A stretch of DNA of 20,724 bases, taken from the NCBI GenBank assembly GCA_030747575.1, contig JASLKI010000010.1, positions 1 through 20,724 of the forward strand, written 5' to 3'. This DNA comes from Verrucomicrobiota bacterium. Its GTDB lineage: Bacteria; Verrucomicrobiota; Verrucomicrobiia; Limisphaerales; UBA1096. A program made the position numbers and the translations under genes. Below are positions 1-5,969 of the stretch, one piece after another (positions within the stretch are counted from its first letter, which is position 1; each line of letters begins with the position of its first letter). The notes beneath the pieces were generated by a model. It did no database searches. It saw nothing but the letters and a program-made list of their open reading frames with translations, and was not told where the DNA came from.

Positions 1-74
1 AGTACTTCATTATCGTTGAACCGAACCTTGAGTTCGGAGGCGTCGAGCAATGTGATGTGTGGGGGTTGTGACAC
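1..74 (-). CDS. Possible N-terminus of a leftward gene (DUF971-like?), cut by the window edge
   Basis: Reading leftward from a GTG at 74, an open frame runs to the window edge and encodes about 24 residues, SQPPHITLLDASELKVRFND and onward. The pattern of an 'I-x-L' strand followed by 'L-x-V-x-F-x-D/N' resembles the start of DUF971 (gamma-butyrobetaine hydroxylase N-terminal-like) proteins, but 24 residues cannot prove this. It would lie 42 nt downstream of prfC on the same strand, with one copy of the CGCTTGGCC motif in the gap. No clear Shine-Dalgarno is seen. Both the existence of the gene and its family are tentative. Confidence 0.3.
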   Translation of the reverse strand, partial: MSQPPHITLLDASELKVRFNDNEV

Positions 75-90
75 GGCGGATGATATGTGG

Positions 91-101
91 CGCTTGGCCA
101 A
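91..101 (-). repeat. Copy of the iterated motif (CGCTTGGCCAA) downstream of prfC
   Basis: This noncoding copy of the window-wide 9-mer lies 16 nt beyond the prfC stop codon. The CGCTTGGCC half is exact, and the other half of the palindrome degrades to AAACG. The conserved side is therefore GGCCAAGCG read on the minus strand. Confidence 0.7.
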
Positions 102-116
102 ACGAGGGGCAGCGGA

Positions 117-1712
117 TCAGGACTCCTTTTGGTTCGGCGGAACCCTGGAGAGGTTCAGATCGGCATTGTTTTGCTCGAAGTAACTTGCGGCCCAGTCACT
201 CGCGAAAAGCAGCACCGGGTTGCGCTCCGAATCCCAGCCAAACCGCGAGCCGGTGGGCGGCGAAAGCTTATCCATCTCCTCCTCGCTGAATTCCGCCGGC
301 AGCCAGCGCATGACCTGCCACGGCGCGGGCTCGAGCCGCGAGACGGCGTTGTACTCGCTCTCGAGCCGGAACTGCACCACGTCAAACTGCAACGGCCCCA
401 CCGCCGCCAACACCGGCACTGCGACCGTACTGCCCTTCAGGCTCAGGCACTGGATCGCGCCCTCCTGCAGCAACTGCTCCAGCCCTTGCCGAAACTGCTT
501 GAACTTGCCGGTGTCGCCGTTGTGCAAATATGAAAAACTCTCCGGCGTGAAGCGCGGGATCTCGTGAAAGTTCGTCGTCTTGTCCGTGCTCAGTGTGTCG
601 CCGATGCCGAAGTCCGCATGGCCCACCAGGCCGATGATGTCACCGGGGAACGCCTCATTCACCGTCTCGCGTTCCTTGCCGAACAACCGATGCGAACTGG
701 CCAGGCGCACTTTCTTACCGGTGCGTGAATGATACACCATCATGTCGCGCTCAAATTTTCCGGAGCAAATGCGAATGTACGCGATGCGGTCGCGATGCTT
801 CGGATCCATGTTCGCCTGGATTTTGAAAATGAAGCCGGAAAACTGCTCGTCGCTTGGCTCGATGAATTTACCGGCGGACGGGCGGCCCTGCGGCGGCGGC
901 GCGTGGTGCAGAAATCCCTTGAGGATCAGCTCAACACCAAAATTGTTCATCGCGCTCCCGAAGAACACCGGGGTCGTGCGTCCGGCGAGAATCTCGTCGC
1001 TGTCAAACTCCGCACCGGCGATGTCGAGCATCTCAAGTTCTTCGGTGATCTTGGCCAAGGTCTCCTCCGGCACGCGCTCCTTCACGAAGTCATCCAAGAT
1101 GTCGCCAACCTCAACCGGCGCCATGTACGCTCCGCCGGTCGTGCGCTCGAACAAATGCACCTGCTTGGCCAAGCGATCGAACACGCCCTTGAAATCCGCG
1201 CCGTCACCGATCGGCCAGTTCACCGGGAACGGCTTGAGTTGAAGCACACTCTCGATTTCGTCCAGCAATTCGATCGCGCCCTTCGACGGTCGGTCGCATT
1301 TATTGATAAACGTAAAGATCGGCACGCCGCGTTGGCGGCAAACTTCAAACAACTTCTGCGTCTGCGCCTCGATGCCCTTCGCGGCGTCGAGCACCATCAC
1401 CACCGCGTCCACGGCGGTTAGAACGCGGTAAGTGTCTTCGGAGAAATCCTTGTGCCCCGGAGTGTCGAGCAGGTTGATCTGATACCCCTGATAATCGAAT
1501 TGCAGCACGGTTGAACTGACCGAGATGCCGCGTTTGCGCTCCAGTTCCATCCAGTCTGACGTCGTTGCCCGCTGGTTTTTGCGCGAACGCACCGATCCCG
1601 CCAACTGCACAGCGCCACCGTAAAGAAGCATCTTCTCGGTGAGGGTGGTTTTACCGGCGTCCGGATGGGAAATGATGGCGAACGTGCGCCGTCGGCTGAT
1701 CTCTTTCTGCAT
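117..1712 (-). CDS. prfC: Peptide chain release factor 3 (RF3), translational GTPase
   Basis: RF3 is a cytoplasmic GTPase that recycles RF1/RF2 from the ribosome after peptide release. The 531-residue product has the normal RF3 length and every G motif: P-loop HPDAGKTT at residues 16-23, the switch region TSDWMELERKRGISV, DTPGH at 83-87 and NKCD at 137-140. The G1 form with Asp (PDAGK) and the 'VRSRKNQRATTSDWMELE' region separate RF3 from EF-G, LepA and TypA. The C-terminal half holds the OB-type domain 2 and the RF3-specific C-terminal domain, ending near 'EFSEEEMDKLSPPTGSRFGW'. The ATG at 1710-1712 directly precedes the conserved 'QKEISRRRTFAIISHPDAGK', so the start is secure. No strong Shine-Dalgarno is visible. 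It carries one in-frame copy of the iterated motif (RLAKQ codons, about 1164-1175) and a CTTGGCCAAG at 1050-1059. Confidence 0.97.
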   Translation of the reverse strand: MQKEISRRRTFAIISHPDAGKTTLTEKMLLYGGAVQLAGSVRSRKNQRATTSDWMELERKRGISVSSTVLQFDYQGYQINLLDTPGHKDFSEDTYRVLTAVDAVVMVLDAAKGIEAQTQKLFEVCRQRGVPIFTFINKCDRPSKGAIELLDEIESVLQLKPFPVNWPIGDGADFKGVFDRLAKQVHLFERTTGGAYMAPVEVGDILDDFVKERVPEETLAKITEELEMLDIAGAEFDSDEILAGRTTPVFFGSAMNNFGVELILKGFLHHAPPPQGRPSAGKFIEPSDEQFSGFIFKIQANMDPKHRDRIAYIRICSGKFERDMMVYHSRTGKKVRLASSHRLFGKERETVNEAFPGDIIGLVGHADFGIGDTLSTDKTTNFHEIPRFTPESFSYLHNGDTGKFKQFRQGLEQLLQEGAIQCLSLKGSTVAVPVLAAVGPLQFDVVQFRLESEYNAVSRLEPAPWQVMRWLPAEFSEEEMDKLSPPTGSRFGWDSERNPVLLFASDWAASYFEQNNADLNLSRVPPNQKES

Positions 1713-1918
1713 GGTCAGAAAACCAAAAGGGCGCGGACTGTACCAAAAGCCGAAAGAGCAACAAGAACAATGCCCATCGGCACAAGGTCAGCTGAGTAAG
1801 CGAAGAAAGCCTGCTAGAGCGAGTTGGATTTTTTGAAAACCACGAATAAATGCAAATAGACGCCGATTTCAGATAATCGAACACAAAGAACGGGGAGCGT
1901 GCATTCTCTGCCTGCGTG

Positions 1919-1953
1919 TCCCTCACCTAGCGGGAGAGAGCAGGGGTGAGGGA
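1919..1953. repeat. REP-like inverted repeat (TCCCTCACC / GGTGAGGGA)
   Basis: Nine-base perfect inverted arms TCCCTCACC (1919-1927) and GGTGAGGGA (1945-1953) enclose 17 nt containing GCGGGAGAGAG. This resembles the widespread 'ccctcaccc...gggtgaggg' intergenic palindromes seen in many bacterial genomes. Only this copy is present here, so membership of a repeat family is inferred from the pattern. Confidence 0.5.
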
Positions 1954-1967
1954 GAAAACTAACAATA

Positions 1968-1996
1968 TTGAAAACACCTTAAAAAAGCATTATAAA
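1968..1996 (+). promoter_or_regulatory. Candidate sigma-70-type promoter of the HTH gene
   Basis: TTGAAA (1968-1973) and TATAAA (1991-1996) each match five of six consensus bases and are separated by exactly 17 bp. Transcription would start near 2003, giving a leader of about 55 nt before the ATG at 2059. The surrounding DNA is strongly AT-rich, which fits a promoter but also makes chance matches easier. Confidence 0.5.
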
Positions 1997-2018
1997 GTAT
2001 TATAATGTATTATGTTGA
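1989..2018 (+). repeat. Tandem 10-bp repeats over the promoter, possible operator
   Basis: ATTATAAAGT (1989-1998) and ATTATAATGT (1999-2008) match at nine of ten positions and are followed by a partial third copy, ATTATGTTGA (2009-2018). A 10-bp period places every copy on the same face of the helix. The repeats cover the -10 element and the predicted start site of the adjacent HTH gene, a natural arrangement for cooperative autoregulation. That role is inferred. Confidence 0.45.
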
Positions 2019-2058
2019 CATAAAAACCCGTTATATGCTCTTTTTCCTACGTTGAATT

Positions 2059-2301
2059 ATGATTGAAGTTGATGATTTTAAGGCGTTCGATGCTCATGAA
2101 GTGGCGGAAATGCTGTGCCTCAAGTACAGGACGGTGACGCGCTACATCCAAGCCGGCCAAATCCGCGCCCGAAAAATCGGCAAAAAGTACTACGTTACCG
2201 AGCAGGACGTCAAAGGCTTCATCCTCGGCCAAGAAACCAACGTCGAAACATCCAAAACCGAAGAAAACGACCCGTACAGGGGCGCGATCAGGGAAGATTA
2301 A
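2059..2301 (+). CDS. Small excisionase/MerR-type helix-turn-helix DNA-binding protein
   Basis: This 80-residue protein is almost entirely one winged-helix domain of the HTH_17 / excisionase class. 'FDAHEVAEMLCLKYRTVTRYIQAGQIRARKIGKKYYVTEQDVKGFI' shows the usual pattern: a helix with EVAEML, a recognition helix RTVTRYI, then 'G-x-I-x-A-x-K-I-G-x-x-Y' and the final 'ITEQDVxxF' helix. The tail after residue 58 is acidic and probably flexible. Such proteins act as transcription regulators or as recombination directionality factors. No integrase or phage gene lies nearby, so a stand-alone regulator is more likely. It is a single-gene unit with its own AT-rich promoter and tandem upstream repeats; no Shine-Dalgarno is seen before the ATG. 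The next gene, cutA, converges on it with an 8-nt gap. Confidence 0.85.
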   Translation: MIEVDDFKAFDAHEVAEMLCLKYRTVTRYIQAGQIRARKIGKKYYVTEQDVKGFILGQETNVETSKTEENDPYRGAIRED

Positions 2302-2309
2302 CGATAAAG

Positions 2310-2642
2310 TTATTCTTTCACTGTATTGTTGGCGAGCCAGGCTAGGTATTTTCGGCTGCCGGTGGTTAGGGGGAGGGCGACGAATTCCGGAGTGTCGTAG
2401 GGGTGAATCTCCCGGACGGCTCGCTCCAACTTGGGCAGTAGTTGCTGCCGCGTTTTGAAAATGAGCAGCACCTCGTCGCTGCTTTCGAGCTTCCCCTTCC
2501 ACCAGTAGTGCGACTCGACCACCGGGACGATGTTGGCGCAGGCGGCGAGCTTGGCCTCCAGCGCGCCTTTGGCCAAATGGCGGGCCAAGTCCATGTCCGG
2601 CGCGGTGACCAATACGACGGCAAAATCTTCCGGAACACTCAT
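2310..2642 (-). CDS. cutA: CutA1 divalent-cation tolerance protein
   Basis: The 110-residue product matches CutA1 over its full length: an N-terminal strand 'AVVLVTAPDMDLARHLAKGALEAKLAACANIVPVVESHYWWKGKLE', then 'SSDEVLLIFKTRQQLLPKLERAVREIHPYDTPEFVALPLTTGSRKYLAWL'. The YWWKGK and HPYDTPE blocks are family signatures. CutA1 forms a trimer with a ferredoxin-like fold related to PII. It was linked to copper tolerance in E. coli, but its molecular function remains unsettled. The ATG at 2640-2642 fits the family start. The gene is monocistronic here: convergent with the HTH gene and divergent from the PQQ-like gene, across an 88-bp region containing an inverted pair of the iterated motif. Confidence 0.95.
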   Translation of the reverse strand: MSVPEDFAVVLVTAPDMDLARHLAKGALEAKLAACANIVPVVESHYWWKGKLESSDEVLLIFKTRQQLLPKLERAVREIHPYDTPEFVALPLTTGSRKYLAWLANNTVKE

Positions 2643-2658
2643 GCGCCTGAGCTAACTG

Positions 2659-2705
2659 GGCCAAGCGGCGAAGGTCAATTTCCTTGACCGGTTAAGCGCT
2701 TGGCC
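2659..2705. repeat. Nested inverted repeats built from two motif copies
   Basis: GGCCAAGCG (2659-2667) and CGCTTGGCC (2697-2705) form 9-bp perfect inverted arms. Inside them GGTCAA (2673-2678) and TTGACC (2684-2689) form a second 6-bp inverted pair with a 5-nt loop. The structure occupies about half of the divergent region between cutA and the PQQ-like gene. Each TTGACC could also serve as a -35 element on its strand, but no good -10 elements follow. Confidence 0.65.
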
Positions 2706-2730
2706 GAACGCTGCCGTTGTTCAGCGAATT

Positions 2731-4065
2731 ATGAAAGTCATCACTTGTCTATTTGTGTTCTCGGTGGCGCTTGGCCAAGCGGTGGCGGAGGGGGATTGGC
2801 CGGCGTTTCGTGGGCCGGAAGCGCTTGGCGTATCCGACAACGCCAATCTACCGATCGAGTGGAGCGACAAAAAAAACGTCGAGTGGAAGGTCGCCGTGGC
2901 GGGCCTTGGCTGGTCGGGCCCGGTGGTCCACAGCGGGCGTGTGTACCTCACCACGGCAGTCAGCGACGGAGAATTCGAGAATCGCAAGCCGGGCCTTTAC
3001 TTCGGGGGTGAGCGCCCGGAACCGATCAATCACATGCATCACTTTCTGGTTTTGTGCCTTGAGTTGGCGACGGGTGAGTTTCTTTGGCAGAAGGAGGTGT
3101 TGGCGGCCCGGCCGATCACGCCGATTCATGTGAAGAACAGTTATGCCGCTGAGACGCCGGTGACGGATGGCGAGCGGGTGTACGCCTACTTCGGCAGTCA
3201 CGGGCTTTACTGCCTCGACAAGACCGGCAAGGTGATTTGGAAAAAAATGTTCAAGCCGTACAAGATGCGCAACGCCTGGGGTACCGGTGCGTCGCCGGTT
3301 CTCGCCGGGAACCAGCTGATCATCGTGAACGACAACGAGGAGGAAAGCTGGGTGGCGGCGTTCGACAAACTCACTGGCAGGGAGTTGTGGAAAACCAACC
3401 GCGACGAGCCGAGCAACTGGGCCACGCCGTTTGTCTGGAAGCACGCCGGCGGCAAGGAACTGGTTCTGTCCGGGCGTCGTCGCACGCGCTCATACGATTT
3501 GTCCGGCAAGGAGCTTTGGAGTTTTCAATGGAAGACGAAGACGTCGATTGTGATCCCGACGCCGTTTGCGGCGCACGGGCTGCTCTACGTTGCCTCCGGT
3601 TACGTGGGCGATCGGGAGAAACACGTGTACGCCATTCGACCCGGGGCCAAGGGCGACATCTCAATTCACTCCGGCGAGGATAGCAACAAATCCGTCGCGT
3701 GGTACGACAAGCGCGCTGCGCCGTACAACCCCACGCCGTTGGTTTACGGCGATGAATTTTACACGCTGTACGACTTTGGTTTTCTCGCCTGTCGCGATGC
3801 CGGGACGGGCAAACTGCACTACGGCAAGGAGCGCATCAACCCGGATAAGCCAGCTGGCTTCACCGCGTCGCCCTGGGCGTATCGCGGCCATGTCTTTGCG
3901 TTGAGCGAAGCCGGCGACACGTACGTTTTTAAGGCGGGTAAAAAGTACAAGTTGGTTCGTGTCAACCACACTGGCGGCATGAGCATGGCCAACCCGGCCC
4001 TGACCGGCGATCGCCTTCTCATCCGCAATCAAACCCACCTCTTCAGTATCCGCGAAAAGAAATAG
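2731..4065 (+). CDS. Secreted PQQ-like beta-propeller repeat protein
   Basis: The 444-residue product begins with a signal peptide (MKVITCLFVFSVALGQAVAE; cleavage likely after GQA or VAE). It continues with 'GDWPAFRGPEALGVSDNANLPIEWSDKKNVEWKV', the standard opening of the PQQ-like propeller proteins that are abundant in Planctomycetes and Verrucomicrobia. Repeated blade motifs follow (ELATGEFLWQKEV, CLDKTGKVIWKK, AFDKLTGRELWKT, YDLSGKELWSF, CRDAGTGKLHYGKERI). Such proteins fold like BamB and the alcohol dehydrogenase propellers, but most of this group do not bind PQQ. The likely place is the periplasm, and the substrate or partner is unknown. The signal peptide's ALGQA is encoded by a complete copy of the 14-bp iterated palindrome (2768-2781). 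The gene stands alone, convergent with the leftward sulfatase unit. Confidence 0.9.
   Translation: MKVITCLFVFSVALGQAVAEGDWPAFRGPEALGVSDNANLPIEWSDKKNVEWKVAVAGLGWSGPVVHSGRVYLTTAVSDGEFENRKPGLYFGGERPEPINHMHHFLVLCLELATGEFLWQKEVLAARPITPIHVKNSYAAETPVTDGERVYAYFGSHGLYCLDKTGKVIWKKMFKPYKMRNAWGTGASPVLAGNQLIIVNDNEEESWVAAFDKLTGRELWKTNRDEPSNWATPFVWKHAGGKELVLSGRRRTRSYDLSGKELWSFQWKTKTSIVIPTPFAAHGLLYVASGYVGDREKHVYAIRPGAKGDISIHSGEDSNKSVAWYDKRAAPYNPTPLVYGDEFYTLYDFGFLACRDAGTGKLHYGKERINPDKPAGFTASPWAYRGHVFALSEAGDTYVFKAGKKYKLVRVNHTGGMSMANPALTGDRLLIRNQTHLFSIREKK
2768..2781. repeat. Complete 14-bp palindrome CGCTTGGCCAAGCG
   Basis: This is a perfect self-complementary 14-mer and the fullest form of the iterated motif. 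It lies inside the signal-peptide codons of the PQQ-like protein and reads A-L-G-Q-A. Confidence 0.85.
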
Positions 4066-4077
4066 CGCTTGGCCAAG
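4066..4077. repeat. Iterated motif copy (CGCTTGGCCAAG) abutting a stop codon
   Basis: The motif starts on the base after the TAG of the PQQ-like gene and fills over half of the 21-nt gap between two convergent genes. It is followed by GGCCTGG. The position suggests an end-of-gene element, but no U-tract-backed hairpin is present. Confidence 0.7.
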
Positions 4078-4086
4078 GGCCTGGCT

Positions 4087-4839
4087 TTATTTCCGTTTAG
4101 CCTTCACCCCGTCTTCCGCCTTGGCTCCGCCGGTTTTCTTTTTGCCCTTCGGCAGGCCGATCTTTTTCCAAGTAGGTGCGTTGGGCGTGGGCGGAAATAT
4201 CTCGATCGTCACGTCCTTGACCTGAACCAGCGTCTTGCCGTTGCCGTGAACCTGGAGGCCGATCTGCCCGTCCTGCGGGATGTTCGGCTCGGCCTCCGTG
4301 TAGTCGAGGGCGGCCACGCCGTTGATCCACGAGCGGATGCGCGTGCCCTCGGCGCGGATGCGGTAGTCGTTCCAGCCGTCCTCCTTGACGGCGCGGTTGA
4401 CCGCGTCCGCGTCGGCGGACTCGCCAATCACTTCTCGTCGGCGTGACTCGTCGTATAGTTTCCCCCACCAGCCCCTGCCGGCGTCCACCTGGTAACCGAT
4501 CATTTCGTGGCTGTCGGGCACCCGCACGCTGCGAATCTGGATGCCGGAATTGACGAAGCCCTCTGTCCCGGTGATGCGGATCTTCAGCCGTAACTCGAAA
4601 TTGTGAAACGACCGTTTCGTGGCGATGAAGGAATTATGCGGAACTTTCTGCGTCAGCGAGCCGGCGGTAATGAGGCCGCCCTCCACTCGCCACAAGTTGT
4701 GCTCGTCCTTGAGCACCTCCCATCCCGCAAGGGATTTGCCGTCGAATAGGGGCCTCTTTGTGTCCTGCGCGTTCGCGTTTGGGGCAACAAGCAGTCCCAA
4801 GGCAACGCCGCCGATTATAGTGATCAGTAGTTTTTTCAT
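4087..4839 (-). CDS. DUF1080 (3-keto-disaccharide hydrolase-like) secreted protein
   Basis: The 250-residue product has a clear signal peptide (MKKLLITIIGGVALGLLVAPNANA, cleavage after ANA). It then carries one DUF1080 concanavalin-like beta-sandwich domain: 'RPLFDGKSLAGWEVL...LWRVEGGLITAGS', 'FHNFELRLKIRITG...NSGIQIRS', 'YQVDAGRGWWGKLYDESRR', 'GWNDYRIRAEGTRIRSWINGVAALDYTE', 'GQIGLQVHGNGKTLVQVKDVTIE'. Some family members hydrolyse 3-keto-glycosides, and others are of unknown activity. The tail is Lys/Gly-rich and probably disordered. Its ATG (4837-4839) overlaps the TGA of the upstream phosphatase-like gene in an ATGA overlap, which indicates translational coupling. It is the last gene of the three-gene leftward unit with the sulfatase, which supports a role in glycan processing outside the cytoplasm. 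Confidence 0.92.
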   Translation of the reverse strand: MKKLLITIIGGVALGLLVAPNANAQDTKRPLFDGKSLAGWEVLKDEHNLWRVEGGLITAGSLTQKVPHNSFIATKRSFHNFELRLKIRITGTEGFVNSGIQIRSVRVPDSHEMIGYQVDAGRGWWGKLYDESRRREVIGESADADAVNRAVKEDGWNDYRIRAEGTRIRSWINGVAALDYTEAEPNIPQDGQIGLQVHGNGKTLVQVKDVTIEIFPPTPNAPTWKKIGLPKGKKKTGGAKAEDGVKAKRK

Positions 4840-5960
4840 TTTTCGAAGAGGCGGGTGATGAGCTTGCCGGCTTTTGGGTTTTGTTCACTGTAGTCCAGCC
4901 CCATAAAATGGCAGAGAGTAGCGGCGATTTGATCCATCACAATCGGCTTGCCGCCGGCCCACTCGCCGCGCAGCGTACTGTCCGGGCTGATGACCGCCAG
5001 CCAGGTGTTCTTGGCGTCCCTGATTTGCGCGTTGTGGCTGTGCCAGTTCAGCGCAATGTCGCCCCGACCGTGGTCGGTGGTGATCAGCAGGGTGGTCTTG
5101 TCCCTGTATTGCGGATTGTCCTGCAGCCAGTTCCAAAGCTCGTTGAAAAAGGAATCGAACCGGGCAATGGCGGCGAGCACGCGGTCGTACCGTTTTTCGT
5201 GCGCCCAGTCGTCAGTCTCCCCGAGGCTGAGATAAAAAACGCGCGGCCGGTGGGTCTTGAGGTGCGCCATGGCAAACCGGAAGGTGATCTCGTCGTGCCG
5301 CACAGTGTCCCACGGCGTGAGCATCTCGAACTGCAGTCGACTCATGGACTGGATGGCCGGGTCCGGGTGCGCGTAGGCCTCATACCCGGCGTTGGTAAAC
5401 ACCGCTCCGGCCTCGTGCTGCACCGCCACCCCGATCACGTCCCACGAGGCGAACGCGGCGACCTTTTTTTGCGGCAGGCCAAGTTTGCGACGTAGAAACT
5501 CGAGCACGGTGGGGTTGGGGTTCAGGACCTTGTCGTTGCTGGTGATGAGGTCGTCTCTCGCTTCGCCGGTCAGGATTTCGGAATAGCCGGGATAGGAAAA
5601 ACGCAACCGGTTTGCTAGGCGAACCACGCTTCCCTTTTGTGGGTTGCCTGCGACTGAGCCGTGGCGCTGCATCCATTCGCCCCAGAAAAACGGCATGAGT
5701 TTTTCGCGCCGTTCCTTCGGCGTGTCGGCCCAAAAGCGCTTGTAGGTTTTGGTGTCCTCCGGTTTGCCGTCCTTGATCGTTGCCTTGAGAATCTCGAGGT
5801 CGAGCCCGCCGAACAGTTCCTGGTACCGCACACCGTCGAGCGTGATGAGGATCAGGTTTCCCGTCTTGCGCTCTGCGGCCAGGCCGCAGTTGAGTAACAG
5901 CATCGCGGTGGTCAGGATGGCCAGGCGCTTGGTCAAGTGGCGGAGTGGGTTTTTTGTCAT
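4836..5960 (-). CDS. Alkaline phosphatase superfamily (phosphodiesterase/sulfatase-fold) exported protein
   Basis: The 374-residue product has an N-terminal signal segment (LTKRLAILTTAMLLLNCGLAAE) and the metal-binding skeleton of the alkaline phosphatase superfamily. 'LILITLDGVRYQELFGG' supplies the first Asp, 'FSYPGYSEILTGEARD' is the region of the nucleophilic Ser/Thr, 'YLSLGETDDWAHE' supplies an Asp-x-x-x-His pair, and 'LLITTDHGRG' supplies the Asp-His pair. This pattern fits the nucleotide pyrophosphatase/phosphodiesterase-like or phosphoglyceromutase-like branches better than classical sulfatases, because no CxPxR is present. The substrate cannot be named. LNC is a poor lipobox, so ordinary signal peptidase I cleavage after LAA is more likely. 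The ATG lies 9 nt after the sulfatase stop, and its TGA overlaps the DUF1080 start, so the three genes form one transcription unit. Confidence 0.85.
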   Translation of the reverse strand: MTKNPLRHLTKRLAILTTAMLLLNCGLAAERKTGNLILITLDGVRYQELFGGLDLEILKATIKDGKPEDTKTYKRFWADTPKERREKLMPFFWGEWMQRHGSVAGNPQKGSVVRLANRLRFSYPGYSEILTGEARDDLITSNDKVLNPNPTVLEFLRRKLGLPQKKVAAFASWDVIGVAVQHEAGAVFTNAGYEAYAHPDPAIQSMSRLQFEMLTPWDTVRHDEITFRFAMAHLKTHRPRVFYLSLGETDDWAHEKRYDRVLAAIARFDSFFNELWNWLQDNPQYRDKTTLLITTDHGRGDIALNWHSHNAQIRDAKNTWLAVISPDSTLRGEWAGGKPIVMDQIAATLCHFMGLDYSEQNPKAGKLITRLFEK

Positions 5961-5969
5961 GTTGATATT

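Larger units (their letters stand above)
1713..2058. other. Noncoding region between prfC and the HTH gene
   Basis: These 346 nt separate two divergent genes and hold no credible ORF. In order there is a stretch around 1835-1880 (CCACGAATAAATGCAAATAG and onward) that resembles the A-rich 'ccacgaat...' intergenic repeats I recall from some Verrucomicrobia, then GGGGAGCGTGC at about 1892-1902, a REP-like inverted repeat at 1919-1953, and an AT-rich promoter with tandem repeats at 1968-2018. The base composition after 1955 is far richer in AT than the rest of the window. Confidence 0.6.

Noticed and set aside
729..1421. 230-residue frame antisense to prfC
   Set aside because: It lies wholly within the conserved RF3 coding frame, and its composition (His/Arg/Leu-rich) is typical of an antisense shadow in GC-rich DNA.
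2015..2039. TTGACA (2015-2020) as the -35 of the HTH gene
   Set aside because: It is a perfect hexamer, but the only -10-like sequences downstream (TATATG, TATGCT) lie 11-13 bp away, too close; the TTGAAA/TATAAA pair upstream has correct spacing.
2059..2301. Phage or integrative element around the excisionase-like gene
   Set aside because: No integrase, att-like repeat or phage gene is present, and both neighbours are ordinary housekeeping genes.
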